Position numbers and translations under genes: made by a program. Of a stretch of DNA of 64,000 nucleotides, positions 1 to 10,052 are shown piece after piece. The notes under the pieces were generated by a model. It saw nothing but the letters and a program-made list of their open reading frames with translations. It made no database searches and was not told the origin of the DNA. The first letter of the stretch is position 1. Each line of letters begins with the position of its first letter. Origin of the DNA: Halomonas huangheensis (GTDB taxonomy: Bacteria; Pseudomonadota; Gammaproteobacteria; Pseudomonadales; Halomonadaceae); the NCBI RefSeq assembly GCF_001431725.1, contig NZ_CP013106.1, positions 3,534,001 to 3,598,000 of the forward strand, in the 5' to 3' direction.

Positions 1-20
1 TCGTAGCTCGTAGCTCGTAT
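1..20. repeat. period-7 TCGTAGC repeat
   Basis: Two full copies and one partial copy of TCGTAGC run from the window edge to about 12 bases beyond the stop codon of fruA. The array may continue outside the window. It belongs to a family of heptamer-period repeats found at several gene ends here. Confidence 0.6.
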
Positions 21-32
21 CCAGGCCATGCG

Positions 33-1814
33 TCAGCCGCTCTGCATCACCGCCATGGGCTCGGCTTCCCGACGCTTGAGCATTGCATAGCCCAGCCCGG
101 TGAACAGTGAGCCAGCGATGATGGCCAGCAGATAACCGACCACGGGCGTGATGGCATTGGGGATCAGCAGTACGAAGACACCTCCGTGCGGCGCCATCAG
201 CTTGGCCCCCACCAGCATCGAGATGGCACCGGTCACTGCACCACCAAGCATCGATACCGGGATTACCCGCAGCGGATCACGTGCGGCGAAGGGGATCGCA
301 CCTTCGGTGATGAAGCACAGCCCAAGAACAAAGGACGCCTTGCCGGCCTCGCGCTCGGCCTGGGCAAACTTGCTGCGGGCGGCGAAAGTGGCGATGCCCA
401 TGCCGATCGCCGGCACCATGCCCGCTGCCATGATCGCAGCCATGGGCGCGTAGGTCTCGGAGGCCAGGAGTCCAACACCGAAGGTATAGGCCGCCTTGTT
501 GACCGGCCCGCCGAGATCGAAACACATCATCGCGCCCAACAGAATGCCCAACAGTACCGCATTGGTGGAGCCCATGCCTTCGAGGAACACGGTCAAGGCA
601 GACAGGATTCGCGCCACTGGCTCACCGACCACATAGATCATCACCAACCCGGTGATCAGGCTCGCTACCAGTGGAACAATCAGGATCGGCTTGAGCGACT
701 CCACGCTGGAGGGCAGGCGCACATAGTGGATCACTGCCTTCGCCACATAGCCGGCGAGGAAACCGGCAATGATGCCACCAATAAAACCCGCGCCGAGATT
801 AGCCGCCAGCATACCGCCGATCATGCCTGGAGCAATGCCGGGGCGGTCGGCAATCGAGTAGGCTATATAACCGGCCAGCACCGGCACCATCAGCGCGAAT
901 GCAGTACCGCCACCGATATCCATCAGTGCCGCCGCCAGAGTACCTTGCTCCTTGAATGCCTCGATCCCGAACACGAAGGACAAGGCAATCAACAAGCCCC
1001 CGGCCACCACCATCGGTAACATGAAGGACACCCCGGTCAGCAGGTGCTTGTAGACGCCCTTGTCCTTGAAACTGCGCGCGCCTTCGGAAGACGCCTTGGC
1101 TCCCGCTTGAGCGTCGCTTTCCACTTGAGCCTCGGTCAACGCGGACCCTATGGTCTGGCGGGACTTCTTGAGTGCGTTACCGGTAGAAGTTCGATAGATC
1201 CGTTTACCGGCAAAGCGGCTGGGGTCAACCTCGATATCACAGGCCAGAATCACCAGATCCGCAGCCGCTATTTCTTCATCGGTCAGCTTATCCTGAGCCC
1301 CTACCGAGCCCTGAGTCTCGACACGGATCTCATGGCCGAGACCACGGCCGGCCTCGGCCAGTGCCTCAGCGGCCATGAAGGTATGGGCGACTCCGGTCGG
1401 ACAAGCGGTCACGGCGACAATGCGCTGCGCACCTGCGCTGCTCGCTGCCGCTGCTACACTCGTCTGGACTTCCTCATTCAACGGCGTAAAGACGCTGGCA
1501 TCATGCTGTGCCTGCTGCAGGAATTCACCGGGCTGCGGCAGAGCCTGACTCGTCTGGCCACGATAGAGCCGCTTGCCACTGAAGCGCTGTGCGTCAGGCA
1601 GATGATCACCGACAGCGATGATCAAATCTGCGTTGGCGATGGCTTCTGCTGAAACCGGCGCAAGGCGTTCGAGACTCGAGTGCACCTCGAGCTCCATCTG
1701 CCAGCCCAATGCCTGAGCAGCGGGCTTGAGACGTTCTGCGATCAGATAGCTGGTCGCCGTCCCGCTATGGCAAGTGGCAATCAGAATCACGTTCATGCCT
1801 GTACTTGTGCTCAT
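33..1814 (-). CDS. fruA: PTS fructose transporter subunit IIBC
   Basis: Inner-membrane fructose permease that phosphorylates fructose to fructose-1-phosphate during uptake. The 593-residue protein has an N-terminal IIB-like domain (about 8-105, TCHSGTATSY). A second, catalytic-type IIB domain follows (about 130-230) with the phosphocysteine loop ACPTGVAHTF. A multi-helix IIC domain runs from about 255 to the end. This IIB'-IIB-IIC order is the usual FruA layout. The start codon overlaps the fruK stop (ATGA) and has a GGGGGAG ribosome site, so it is the last gene of fruBKA. Cra probably represses the operon from sites upstream of fruB. No damage is seen. Confidence 0.96.
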   Translation of the reverse strand: MSTSTGMNVILIATCHSGTATSYLIAERLKPAAQALGWQMELEVHSSLERLAPVSAEAIANADLIIAVGDHLPDAQRFSGKRLYRGQTSQALPQPGEFLQQAQHDASVFTPLNEEVQTSVAAAASSAGAQRIVAVTACPTGVAHTFMAAEALAEAGRGLGHEIRVETQGSVGAQDKLTDEEIAAADLVILACDIEVDPSRFAGKRIYRTSTGNALKKSRQTIGSALTEAQVESDAQAGAKASSEGARSFKDKGVYKHLLTGVSFMLPMVVAGGLLIALSFVFGIEAFKEQGTLAAALMDIGGGTAFALMVPVLAGYIAYSIADRPGIAPGMIGGMLAANLGAGFIGGIIAGFLAGYVAKAVIHYVRLPSSVESLKPILIVPLVASLITGLVMIYVVGEPVARILSALTVFLEGMGSTNAVLLGILLGAMMCFDLGGPVNKAAYTFGVGLLASETYAPMAAIMAAGMVPAIGMGIATFAARSKFAQAEREAGKASFVLGLCFITEGAIPFAARDPLRVIPVSMLGGAVTGAISMLVGAKLMAPHGGVFVLLIPNAITPVVGYLLAIIAGSLFTGLGYAMLKRREAEPMAVMQSG

Positions 1815-2809
1815 ACAAATGCTCCCCCGGTGGCGGCATCGCTGAGACGACGCACCCTGGTATGCTCAAGAAGATGGTGAAAATCGTTGGCGTGAATATC
1901 GCCGACGCCGGGATGACGGACCGCCTCAGCGGACAGCGCTGTGGCCAGCCGCAAGCCATCCTCTGGTGACATATCGGTCAATACGGCATGCAGCATGGCG
2001 GCAAATAGGGTGTCACCGGCACACACGGTATTGGTCACCTTGACTTCGGGTGGCCGGGAATCCCATCTGCCGTGACGAGCAAGCCACAGCACCCCCTGTG
2101 CACCTAACGACACCAGTGTGTGGGCCAGCCCGCCGTGGTCGTGGCCGCGATCCGACAGCGCCTGCGCCGCACAAGACGTGGCATCGTCGTCCAGCAGTGG
2201 CGTTGCCGCCCACTCGCTCAGCTCCTCGCGGTTGGGTTTGACCGCCGAGGCCCCGGCTTCAACGGCAGCGGCCAGTGCATCGCCACTGGTATCTACCCAT
2301 ACCGGCAGATCATGTTGACGGATGCAACGAATCAGCTCCGCCAGGGCCTCAACGGCAACACCCGGCGGTAGGCTACCGCCGATCATCACCGCATCCGGCC
2401 GACGCAGTGGTGATTGCAGTTGCTGCTCGACTCGCTTGATCAGGTCGTCCCAGCTCCGCTGGTCAATCGCCAGACCCGGCGCATTGATATCCGTGACCCG
2501 CCCCTCTGCCTCGGACAGCTTGGTATTGATGCGCGTGGCGCCGGGCAGACGCAGGAAGTCATCCTCAACCCCAAGCGCGGCAAAAGCCTCGATGAAGGGT
2601 GCCTCGTTATCGATGCCCAGAAAGCCGCTGACGGTGACCTGATGGCCTAGTGACACCAATACTCGGGCCATATTGACGCCCTTGCCAGCCGCCATCATCT
2701 GCATGGAAGTCGCACGATTGACGGTACCTGGTTGCAGGCTGTCGAGCGCCACACTGAGGTCGATGGCCGGATTGGGCGAGATCGTCAGAACCTTGCAGGA
2801 GCGGCTCAT
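1811..2809 (-). CDS. fruK: 1-phosphofructokinase
   Basis: PfkB-family kinase that phosphorylates fructose-1-phosphate to fructose-1,6-bisphosphate, the step after FruA. The 332-residue protein carries the family's N-terminal substrate region (GKGVNMARVL) and the C-terminal ATP/anion-hole motif region (VTNTVCAGDTLFA). The first glycine of the normal GAGD motif is cysteine here, while the catalytic Asp is kept. The gene overlaps both neighbours by 4 nt, so translation is probably coupled. Length and context fit FruK rather than tagatose-6-phosphate kinase. Confidence 0.95.
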   Translation of the reverse strand: MSRSCKVLTISPNPAIDLSVALDSLQPGTVNRATSMQMMAAGKGVNMARVLVSLGHQVTVSGFLGIDNEAPFIEAFAALGVEDDFLRLPGATRINTKLSEAEGRVTDINAPGLAIDQRSWDDLIKRVEQQLQSPLRRPDAVMIGGSLPPGVAVEALAELIRCIRQHDLPVWVDTSGDALAAAVEAGASAVKPNREELSEWAATPLLDDDATSCAAQALSDRGHDHGGLAHTLVSLGAQGVLWLARHGRWDSRPPEVKVTNTVCAGDTLFAAMLHAVLTDMSPEDGLRLATALSAEAVRHPGVGDIHANDFHHLLEHTRVRRLSDAATGGAFV

Positions 2810-5721
2810 CCTTGCGCCTCCGATGCACCTGTCTCCGATGCACCTGTCTCCAGAGCACTTGTCTCCAGAGCATCGCGAACCGCCTCAGCGGTCGGCTGCT
2901 GAAGTGCCAGCTGCGCCTGACGGCGAGCGTCATCCATGCTCACTCCGCGTAGATGCATCTTGACCATCGGCACCTGGCGAGCACTGACCGACAGCTCATC
3001 GACGCCCAAACCGGCCAACACCGGCACGGCCTGACGATCACTGGCCAGCTCACCGCATACCCCTACCCATTTGCCATGGGCATGGGCGGCCTGAACGGTC
3101 ATCTCGATCAAGCGCAACACCGCCGGATGCAGGCCATCGGATTGCGCCGAAAGCTGCGGATGGCCGCGATCGATGGCGAGGGTGTATTGAGTCAGATCAT
3201 TGGTGCCCACCGAAAAGAAATCGACTTCACTGGCCAGGCTCGGCGCCAGCAGGGCACTGGAGGGAATCTCGATCATCACCCCCAATTGCAACGCCTCATG
3301 ATCATACTCGACGCCCAGCTCGGCCAGCACTTCATCGAACAGTCGACGCGCAGCACGGAACTCGGCAACGTCCTTGACCATCGGCAGCATGATGCGCAGA
3401 GGCCTGCCATCAGCGGCCTTGACCAGCGCCGTGAACTGATCACGCAATACCCGGGGTCGCGTCAACGCCAGGCGAATACCACGCAGTCCGAGGAAGGGGT
3501 TATCCTCCTGAGGAAGCGGCCAGTACGACAGCGGTTTGTCACCGCCCACATCCAGGCTGCGCGCCACCAGCGGGCGGCCATCCAACGCATCCATTGCCTC
3601 GCGGTACAGTGCCTCCTGGGTAGCCACGTCCGGCATATCCGCCTGGGCCATGAACAGAAACTCGGTACGCAGCAGTCCGACGCCCTCAGCTCCCCGGGAT
3701 ACCGCGTCCAGCGCATGGGCGGTATTACCGAGATTGGCCGCAACTTCAATGCGTGTTCCGTCCGCGGTCATGGCAGGTTCAAAACGTGCCTCCCAGGCCT
3801 CCCGGGCCAGGCTGTCACGCTGCTCCATCTGAACCACGAAGCGCTGTCGGCGCTCCTGCGAGGCTCCCACCACCACTCGGCCACTCTCGCCGTTGAGTAA
3901 CAGTTCGTCGCCATCCCTCAGTGCCAGCACACCGCTCCCGGCGCCGACCACCGCCGGGATCCCCAGCGCTCGAGCCAGAATCGCGCTATGCGCAGTCGCC
4001 CCACCGCGCGCGGTCAGGATGCCGCGTACCCGCTGGGTATCAAGGCGCGCTACATCGGACGGACCGATATCATCCGTGACCAGCACATACGGAGTCTCGG
4101 GAGGTTCCGGCAGACGCACGTCACAGAGCACACCCAACACGCGACGACCAACATCGCGCAGATCGGCGGCACGCTCGGCCAGCAGGCGATCCGCCAGCTG
4201 CTCCTGGGCACTCGCTGCCGCATCAATGGCACGCCACCAGGCGGCCTCGGCGGAAAGCCCTTCCTGAATGCCCTCCGACGCCGCCTGCTCGAGCTCAGGA
4301 TCGGACAGCATCTCCTCATGCATCGACAGAATCGCTGCGACTTCGCCGCCAGCAGTGCCGGCAACCAGATGCTTGAGCTGGGAGGCCCCGGCAGCAATCG
4401 CCCCACGTAACCGCTGTCGCTCATGTCCCGCATCGGTGGCGGTCTCGGAATACTCGAACGAGGGGGTACGCAGTACGAACACTGGAGCTACTGCCAATCC
4501 CGGCGATGCCGCCACTGCGGTAAAGGGCGTGTCGGCCGCGGGCGCTTCGGCGATATCGGGTTCCTCATCCATGCGCTGCGGGGAGCGGTGAGACTCATCG
4601 AAAGCCACGACCTCTTCTCCAAGCCCCTCTGTGAAGGCCGCAGCCAACACTTCCAACGCCTGCTCGACACCATCGCCACGCGCGGACAACACCAACTGCT
4701 GTCCACGCCGAGCACCCAGTCCGATGACCTTGGTCAGCGATGTTGCCGATACCGGCTGACCACCGCCATCCGCGAGACGTAGCTGGATCGGCAGCGCCAG
4801 TTCACGCGCCTTCTGCACCAGCACCTTGGCCGGTCTGGCATGCAAACCATGGGCGTTGAGTACCCGTACCTTGCGGCTGGCAGTATCGGCGGATTCGCCA
4901 GCCAACCGCGCCAACAGAGTATCGCTATCCAACTCACGCAATGAACCTGACTGGTCGTCTTCGAGAAGCGCGATAACCGCGTCGAGCAAGGGCCGGCTGG
5001 CCTCGCCCTGAGTGGCGAGACAGAGTACTGCCTCCACCGCCTGTTGCTGATGCTGTAGCGCAGAGCCTGGTGTCACCAGCGACAATGCCGGTGTAACAAC
5101 CCCCTGGTCCGAGCTGAACAGCCAGAGCCCGCGCCCGAGAAACGTGGCCTGCTGCTTCACCAGACTGGCAATGAACTCGGCCTCCACCAGTCCCTCTCGA
5201 CGCAGACGTTGGGCACCGGCAACGCCCAGCTCAAGCAGATCCTCACCAGCATGCGCCAGACACAGAGTCTCGCGATCCAGGCGCGGCTGAATCACCGGCT
5301 TCGACAGCAGCTCGGCGACGCCTTCAGCGGTATCTGCCTCAGCGAGGCGCTGAGCCACGCCTTCCTGGTCGAGAACATGGGTCAGGCTGCGCAGGATATC
5401 CAGATGTTCATCACTCTGCGCGGCGATGGTGACCAACACGTACACTCGATTGCCATCGTGCCATTCCACGCCCTCGGGAAATTGCAGCACACGAACACCG
5501 GTGTTGTTCACCGCATCACGGCTGGCTGGGGTGCCGTGAGGAATGGCGATACCGTTGCCCAGCCAGGTCGAGGACTGTGACTCACGGTCGAGAAGCCCCT
5601 GACGATAGCCCTGCTCCACCAACCCGGCGCTGCTGAGGGTGTCGAAGGCTGCATCAAGCGCCTGTTGCCATGAACTGGCTGTGCAGGCCAGCCGGATATC
5701 TTCAGCACGTAGCGTCAGCAT
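2806..5721 (-). CDS. fruB: fused PTS fructose EIIA-HPr-EI (multiphosphoryl transfer protein)
   Basis: Cytoplasmic phosphocarrier that takes phosphate from PEP and passes it to FruA. The domain order is EIIA-Fru (about 1-145, phospho-His in IPHGTPASRD), a linker or M domain, HPr (about 285-370, HGLHARPAK) and enzyme I (about 400-960, phospho-His in GGATAHSAILA, C-terminal GVCGELASD). It therefore supplies the whole soluble relay in one chain, as FruB does in Pseudomonas and Xanthomonas. I place the start at 5721 (MLTLRAEDIR, 971 residues) because AGGAGA lies 7-8 nt upstream. The open frame extends 21 codons further without a ribosome site. First gene of the operon. Confidence 0.95.
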   Translation of the reverse strand: MLTLRAEDIRLACTASSWQQALDAAFDTLSSAGLVEQGYRQGLLDRESQSSTWLGNGIAIPHGTPASRDAVNNTGVRVLQFPEGVEWHDGNRVYVLVTIAAQSDEHLDILRSLTHVLDQEGVAQRLAEADTAEGVAELLSKPVIQPRLDRETLCLAHAGEDLLELGVAGAQRLRREGLVEAEFIASLVKQQATFLGRGLWLFSSDQGVVTPALSLVTPGSALQHQQQAVEAVLCLATQGEASRPLLDAVIALLEDDQSGSLRELDSDTLLARLAGESADTASRKVRVLNAHGLHARPAKVLVQKARELALPIQLRLADGGGQPVSATSLTKVIGLGARRGQQLVLSARGDGVEQALEVLAAAFTEGLGEEVVAFDESHRSPQRMDEEPDIAEAPAADTPFTAVAASPGLAVAPVFVLRTPSFEYSETATDAGHERQRLRGAIAAGASQLKHLVAGTAGGEVAAILSMHEEMLSDPELEQAASEGIQEGLSAEAAWWRAIDAAASAQEQLADRLLAERAADLRDVGRRVLGVLCDVRLPEPPETPYVLVTDDIGPSDVARLDTQRVRGILTARGGATAHSAILARALGIPAVVGAGSGVLALRDGDELLLNGESGRVVVGASQERRQRFVVQMEQRDSLAREAWEARFEPAMTADGTRIEVAANLGNTAHALDAVSRGAEGVGLLRTEFLFMAQADMPDVATQEALYREAMDALDGRPLVARSLDVGGDKPLSYWPLPQEDNPFLGLRGIRLALTRPRVLRDQFTALVKAADGRPLRIMLPMVKDVAEFRAARRLFDEVLAELGVEYDHEALQLGVMIEIPSSALLAPSLASEVDFFSVGTNDLTQYTLAIDRGHPQLSAQSDGLHPAVLRLIEMTVQAAHAHGKWVGVCGELASDRQAVPVLAGLGVDELSVSARQVPMVKMHLRGVSMDDARRQAQLALQQPTAEAVRDALETSALETGASETGASEAQG

Positions 5722-5754
5722 GGATGGATCTCCTGGCGGTTGCCAAATCGAATT

Positions 5755-5768
5755 GCTGAATCGTGTCA
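5755..5768 (+). promoter_or_regulatory. Cra (FruR) operator-like site 1
   Basis: GCTGAATCGTGTCA matches the asymmetric Cra consensus (TGAA(A/T)CG core) and lies 34 bp upstream of the fruB start. Cra from the adjacent divergent gene is the obvious ligand. Site identity is inferred from sequence only. Confidence 0.7.
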
Positions 5769-5787
5769 CTAAACATGTTATCAATGC

Positions 5788-5801
5788 TGGTACGATTCAG
5801 C
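5788..5801 (-). promoter_or_regulatory. Cra (FruR) operator-like site 2
   Basis: On the minus strand this reads GCTGAATCGTACCA, the same core as site 1 in opposite orientation. The two sites form an inverted pair (GCTGAATCGT / ACGATTCAGC) whose centres are 31 bp apart, about three helical turns. Confidence 0.7.
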
Positions 5802-6005
5802 TGCATTGGCAAGAACCTTCTGTTACAACTTTCGCAGGGTAGCCATCAATCCATCGCTCAATAGCCCCGCCATTCGGCAAGATAGTAGAATGCCGAGCGG
5901 AAACTCGGTGAAGCCCTCGCCCACCCCGCTGATCACAGGACATCCGATGACACGCCCGATGACCAACGCTCATGCGCGCCGCCACAACGCGACCGGAGCA
6001 TGCTC

Positions 6006-6989
6006 ATGACGCTTGCCGAAATCGCCCGACTGGCGGGAGTATCGCGAACTACCGCCAGCTATATCGTCAACGGCAAGGCACGTGAAAGGCGCATCCGCGA
6101 GGAAACCGTGGAGCGAGTCATGGCGGTGGTGCGTGAACACGGCTATCGAGTCGATGCTCAGGCCGCCGCGCTGCGTCGTGGCTCGAGCCGCATTCTCGGT
6201 CTGATCGTTCCGGACCTGGAAAACTCGAGTTATGCCCGGCTGGCCAAACACCTCGAACGTGGTGCACGCCAACATGGCTACCAACTGCTGATCGTCGGTT
6301 CCGATGACCGCTCCGACAGCGAACGAGAGTTGGCTCTGTCACTGCGTGCCCAGCGCTGTGAGGCGCTGATCACTGCCAGTTGCCTCCCCTCCGACGATCC
6401 CTTCTACCTGGAATTGATGAATGATGGCCTGCCGGTTATCGGTGTTGACCGAGGGCTGGCACCGCAGCACTTCGCCAGTGTGGTCAGCAATGATGCAGAC
6501 GCGGCCCGGGAGCTTACTGCTTCCGTCGTCGAAGACTCGCGGATCAAGCGCGTGCTGTGGATGGATGCGGTCCCCCACCTATCGATCAGCATGGAGCGAC
6601 GCGCCGGTTTCAAGGCAGCGGTGGCCAATCGGGATCTCCACTGCAGCATAATCAGTGCTGAACGCTATGATCGTGAACAGGGCGCAGCATTGTTTGCCGA
6701 GTATCTGGAGCAAGATGGTCTGCCCGATGCGCTGGTCGCGGCCTCTTACACGCTACTGGAGGGAGTACTGGACACCCTGTTGGCAAACGGCGGCCTGCCC
6801 GAGCAGTTGGCCATGGCCAGCTTCGGTGACAATCGCCTGCTGGATTTCCTGCCAGTGCCGATCAACTCGATCGTTCAGGATCACGAAACCATTGCCCGCC
6901 AGGCCCTGGAACTGGCTTTGGGCGCCACCCGTGGTAACTATCACCCGCACCTGGTGGTGGTACCTCGCCATCCGCGTTGGCGGAGATGA
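6006..6989 (+). CDS. cra: LacI-family catabolite repressor/activator Cra (FruR)
   Basis: DNA-binding regulator of the fructose operon and probably of central carbon genes, with fructose-1-phosphate or fructose-1,6-bisphosphate as expected effector. The N-terminal helix-turn-helix (LAEIARLAGVSRTTASYIVNG) and hinge (about 45-60) are followed by a periplasmic-binding-like effector domain to residue 327. The frame begins at 6000, but GGAG at 5995-5998 is too close to that ATG and correctly spaced for the ATG at 6006, which I use. It is divergent from fruBKA and shares the 284-bp regulatory region with the paired operators. Confidence 0.92.
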   Translation: MTLAEIARLAGVSRTTASYIVNGKARERRIREETVERVMAVVREHGYRVDAQAAALRRGSSRILGLIVPDLENSSYARLAKHLERGARQHGYQLLIVGSDDRSDSERELALSLRAQRCEALITASCLPSDDPFYLELMNDGLPVIGVDRGLAPQHFASVVSNDADAARELTASVVEDSRIKRVLWMDAVPHLSISMERRAGFKAAVANRDLHCSIISAERYDREQGAALFAEYLEQDGLPDALVAASYTLLEGVLDTLLANGGLPEQLAMASFGDNRLLDFLPVPINSIVQDHETIARQALELALGATRGNYHPHLVVVPRHPRWRR

Positions 6990-7036
6990 TCCTGTGATTC
7001 GCCTGAGGAGACACTGGACCGGACTCAGACTGCCCA

Positions 7037-9259
7037 TCAACTGAGGGGCTGATGAGTGAAAGCCAGATCAAAGGCTACCCGGGTTTCCTCGAAAACCTGA
7101 CGCAGCCGCTCCACCAATTCACTCAGCTCCGCAGGTGAGTGCTCCCGAGAGCGTGATTCGATCAGCGCCGCCAGCGCCGCTACAGCTTCAGCGCCAACTC
7201 CGGCCGACTCGCCCTTGAGCTGGTGCGCGAGACGGCGAACCAGGTCACTGTCCTCGCGACCAATCGCTACCTGAATCGCCTGCAGGCGATCCTCAACCTG
7301 CTCACGAAAAAGATCAACCAGCATCAGGCAACGTTCATCACCGAGACTGCCACGCAGCGACTCCAGCGTCTCATCACTCAGCAGATTGCTGGCTCGGTAG
7401 CCGGGCTCCACGACGACCGGCAATACTCGACGGCATTCCCCCAACAGATAGCGCCGCAGTGCTTCGGTCAGGTTTCCGGTCAGTAGCGGTTTGGTGAGAT
7501 AGCCATCCATTCCGGCTTCCTGGCATTCGGTTTGGTCATGGGTTGCACCGCCGGCGGTCATTGCCAGAATCGCCACCTCCGAACGCCAGTCATCATGGCT
7601 GCGCAGACGACGAGTCACCTCACGACCATCGATATCCGGCATCTGGATATCCATGAGGATAAGGTCGAAACGCCGTTCCTCGCAGAGTGATAGAGCATCA
7701 TGGCCCGATACCGCCAATGTGGCCTTGCAACCAATACGCTCAAGCATGGCCATGGCAACTTCCTGATTGACCGGGTTGTCCTCGACCACCAATAATCTGG
7801 CCTCGGCCAGCTCCTTGAGATACGCCTGGGGCAACGCTGCCTCGGCGGCTTCATCCCCGGCCTCGCTGCAGGTTCGCAACGGCAACTCGAACCAGAAGCG
7901 ACTACCCAGCCCCACCTGACTCTCGACGCCGATAGTACCGCTCATCGCCTCAACCAGACGCTTGCAGATCGCCAGGCCCAGTCCCGAGCCACCATACTGG
8001 CGAGCAATAGTAGGGTCGCCCTGACGGAACGGCTCGAACAACTGGCTGATCTGAGCCTTTTCTATTCCCTGACCGGTGTCAACTACCTCGAACAGCATCT
8101 TCTGGCGGGCCCCAACCTGCACTGACAAGCGCACCACACCCTCATCGGTGAACTTGATGGCATTGGTCAGCAGGTTGAGCAACACCTGACGCAAGCGCCC
8201 TGGATCCCCCTGGACCCGCTCCGGCAATTTCGGGTCGAGATAGGCAACCAGACGTATACCACTGGCCTCGGCCCGAGGCATGAACAACGCCATGGCATCC
8301 CTGATCAATGCCACGAGGTCCACCGGCTGTACATCGAGATCCATGCGCCCGGCCTCGATCTTCGAGAAGTCGAGAATGTCATCGATCATGCTCATCAACT
8401 GACGAGCGCTGTGGTGAATGGTGTCGGAGTAACGGCCAGCAGGATCCGGTAATGGCAGGTCGCGCATCAGTTCACTCATGCCGATGACGCCATTGAGCGG
8501 CGTCCGAATTTCATGGCTGACTGTCGCCAGAAAGTCGGATTTGGCCTGACTCGCCGATTGCGCCCGCCGAGCACTGACTTCCAGTTCATCGCTGAGGGTT
8601 TCCAGTGCCTTGCGCGATGCCTCATTGTCACGCGCTTCGCGCAGCAGCATCATCAGCATCACGCCACCGGCAGCACTCATACCGAGTATCAGCAACATCA
8701 GCAGCATATAAAGCTGCTGCAGACGTAGGCGGTCCTCCGTTGCGACACGAGCAAGATTCTCGTTGGTGGCAATCAACAACTGCTCACTGGTCGAGCTCAA
8801 TTGCACAAGGCGGTGGTCGAGCAGTGAAATGGCATCAGTACCCAGGCGCTCCGTCGAGGACAGCAGTGCATCAAGGTCGGCCAACTGGCGCTCGATATCG
8901 TCCAGCTTCTGCCGTGTACCGGGCACCATATTGATCACCCGGATGATATTGCTGCCATGGATGATATTGATGCGACTGTAGAGCAGCTCGAAGCTCAGGC
9001 GTACGTCGCTCAGGGCATCATGGGTAGAAGAGTCAATGGACAGGACCTGACTACGCAGTTGAACCACATCACGATCAAGCTTGTAGGCGTGCCAGGCAGC
9101 ATCCTCGGCGACATTATGCGCGAGGCTATCCTGACGCCAGACCACCAGTCCCATGACCACCATCGCCGCAGCAAAGAATGCCAGTGCAGCCCCTGCACTG
9201 ACCTTCAGCCGTAACGGATAGGTGTTCAACCACAGCACCAGAGGCCGGATTTTCAACAC
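7037..9259 (-). CDS. hybrid sensor histidine kinase (HK-REC-HPt)
   Basis: Inner-membrane phosphorelay kinase of 740 residues. Membrane segments at about 17-41 and 183-206 bracket a helical periplasmic sensor region of about 140 residues. A short coiled coil, HisKA (phospho-His 249 in [10 protein letters not shown]), HATPase, one receiver domain ([11 protein letters not shown]; Asp in [10 protein letters not shown]) and a C-terminal HPt domain (His679 in HQLKGESAG) follow. It lacks an output domain, so it must signal to a separate response regulator, which is not visible here. The start is GTG with GAGG upstream. It lies 83 bp downstream of a periplasmic molybdopterin-fold protein gene on the same strand, which may be a partner or ligand protein. 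The sensed signal is unknown. Confidence 0.9.
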   Translation of the reverse strand: MLKIRPLVLWLNTYPLRLKVSAGAALAFFAAAMVVMGLVVWRQDSLAHNVAEDAAWHAYKLDRDVVQLRSQVLSIDSSTHDALSDVRLSFELLYSRINIIHGSNIIRVINMVPGTRQKLDDIERQLADLDALLSSTERLGTDAISLLDHRLVQLSSTSEQLLIATNENLARVATEDRLRLQQLYMLLMLLILGMSAAGGVMLMMLLREARDNEASRKALETLSDELEVSARRAQSASQAKSDFLATVSHEIRTPLNGVIGMSELMRDLPLPDPAGRYSDTIHHSARQLMSMIDDILDFSKIEAGRMDLDVQPVDLVALIRDAMALFMPRAEASGIRLVAYLDPKLPERVQGDPGRLRQVLLNLLTNAIKFTDEGVVRLSVQVGARQKMLFEVVDTGQGIEKAQISQLFEPFRQGDPTIARQYGGSGLGLAICKRLVEAMSGTIGVESQVGLGSRFWFELPLRTCSEAGDEAAEAALPQAYLKELAEARLLVVEDNPVNQEVAMAMLERIGCKATLAVSGHDALSLCEERRFDLILMDIQMPDIDGREVTRRLRSHDDWRSEVAILAMTAGGATHDQTECQEAGMDGYLTKPLLTGNLTEALRRYLLGECRRVLPVVVEPGYRASNLLSDETLESLRGSLGDERCLMLVDLFREQVEDRLQAIQVAIGREDSDLVRRLAHQLKGESAGVGAEAVAALAALIESRSREHSPAELSELVERLRQVFEETRVAFDLAFTHQPLS

Positions 9260-9342
9260 AAATGAGCCATCCTCTTCCTGACAGCGATCAGCAATGCCAC
9301 CAGAGGTAGCTCGACATCACCATCAACACACAAGACATTACG

Positions 9343-9852
9343 TTACAGCACCTTGATCTGATTGACCTGCCAAACCGAGCGAAACTGGATTGCCTCATTC
9401 TTCAGTTCGGGGTGATCGTCAAAGGGATAGAGCACGAACAAGGGGCCAAAATGGCGGATCGTCATCTGCTCGCCATTGCGCTTCATGGCCAGTATCACAT
9501 CATAGTTCTCGGTATCACTGACCGGGAGTTCGGCGAAAAAATCATTCAACGCATGAATTTCCACCATGTCCGACTCGGCGCCTGCCATTTCCAGCACACT
9601 TCGCAGCAGCGGCCCCTCGAAGCGACTGGGCTTTCGATGCCATGGCGTGTCAGTCACGATGGTGTGCCACGGCAGTTCCTTCAACATCTCACGGTCCAGC
9701 CACAACTCACCGCCGACATTGGTATGGTGGATGTTGCCCGTCACCTTGAGCAATACCGGCCCCTTGGGGGGTGCAATGGCTGCCATGGCCGGAGACATCA
9801 GCAACATCAATGCCGCTGCGAGGATGACCTGTCGTATGCATCGCGCCCGCAT
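9343..9852 (-). CDS. secreted protein with molybdopterin-oxidoreductase-like fold
   Basis: A 169-residue protein with a signal peptide (MRARCIRQ, then a hydrophobic stretch ending SPAMA). Its mature region resembles the small, cofactor-less members of the oxidoreductase molybdopterin-binding (SUOX-like) superfamily: VLLKVTGNIH near the N-terminus, LRSVLEMAG in the middle, and a C-terminal FRSVWQVNQIKV. I see no clear cofactor cysteine, so it may bind a ligand rather than catalyse. The chosen ATG at 9852 has AGGAG just upstream; the longer frame begins 37 codons earlier without one. The hybrid kinase follows in the same direction, suggesting a shared sensory role. Family assignment is from memory of these motifs. 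Confidence 0.65.
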   Translation of the reverse strand: MRARCIRQVILAAALMLLMSPAMAAIAPPKGPVLLKVTGNIHHTNVGGELWLDREMLKELPWHTIVTDTPWHRKPSRFEGPLLRSVLEMAGAESDMVEIHALNDFFAELPVSDTENYDVILAMKRNGEQMTIRHFGPLFVLYPFDDHPELKNEAIQFRSVWQVNQIKVL

Positions 9853-10001
9853 GTATTCTCCTGTTGCTGGTCGATCTGTGGCATAGGTTACTGGATTCGG
9901 GGGTAGAACTGGGGCTGCGAACACACTGTTCGACAGGAGGGCGCCTTCTGCCCCACTGTTCAATACAACCAGCAGGCAGGGCAGAAACCACAGAAACAGA
10001 T

Positions 10002-10030
10002 AGCCCCCTCACCCATTGGGCAAGGAGGCT
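10002..10030 (-). terminator. probable terminator of the TAXI-TRAP/usp operon
   Basis: On the minus strand AGCCTCCTTGCCC folds against the following GGGTGAGGGGGCT, about 13 bp with three G-U pairs, followed by ATCTGTTTCTG. It begins about 20 bp past the usp stop codon. Confidence 0.5.
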
Positions 10031-10052
10031 GGCCGGGTAACGCCGAAGCGTA

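Noticed and set aside
2953..3900. 315-codon open frame opposite fruB
   Set aside because: Shadow of the EI domain of fruB; no start signal or family resemblance.
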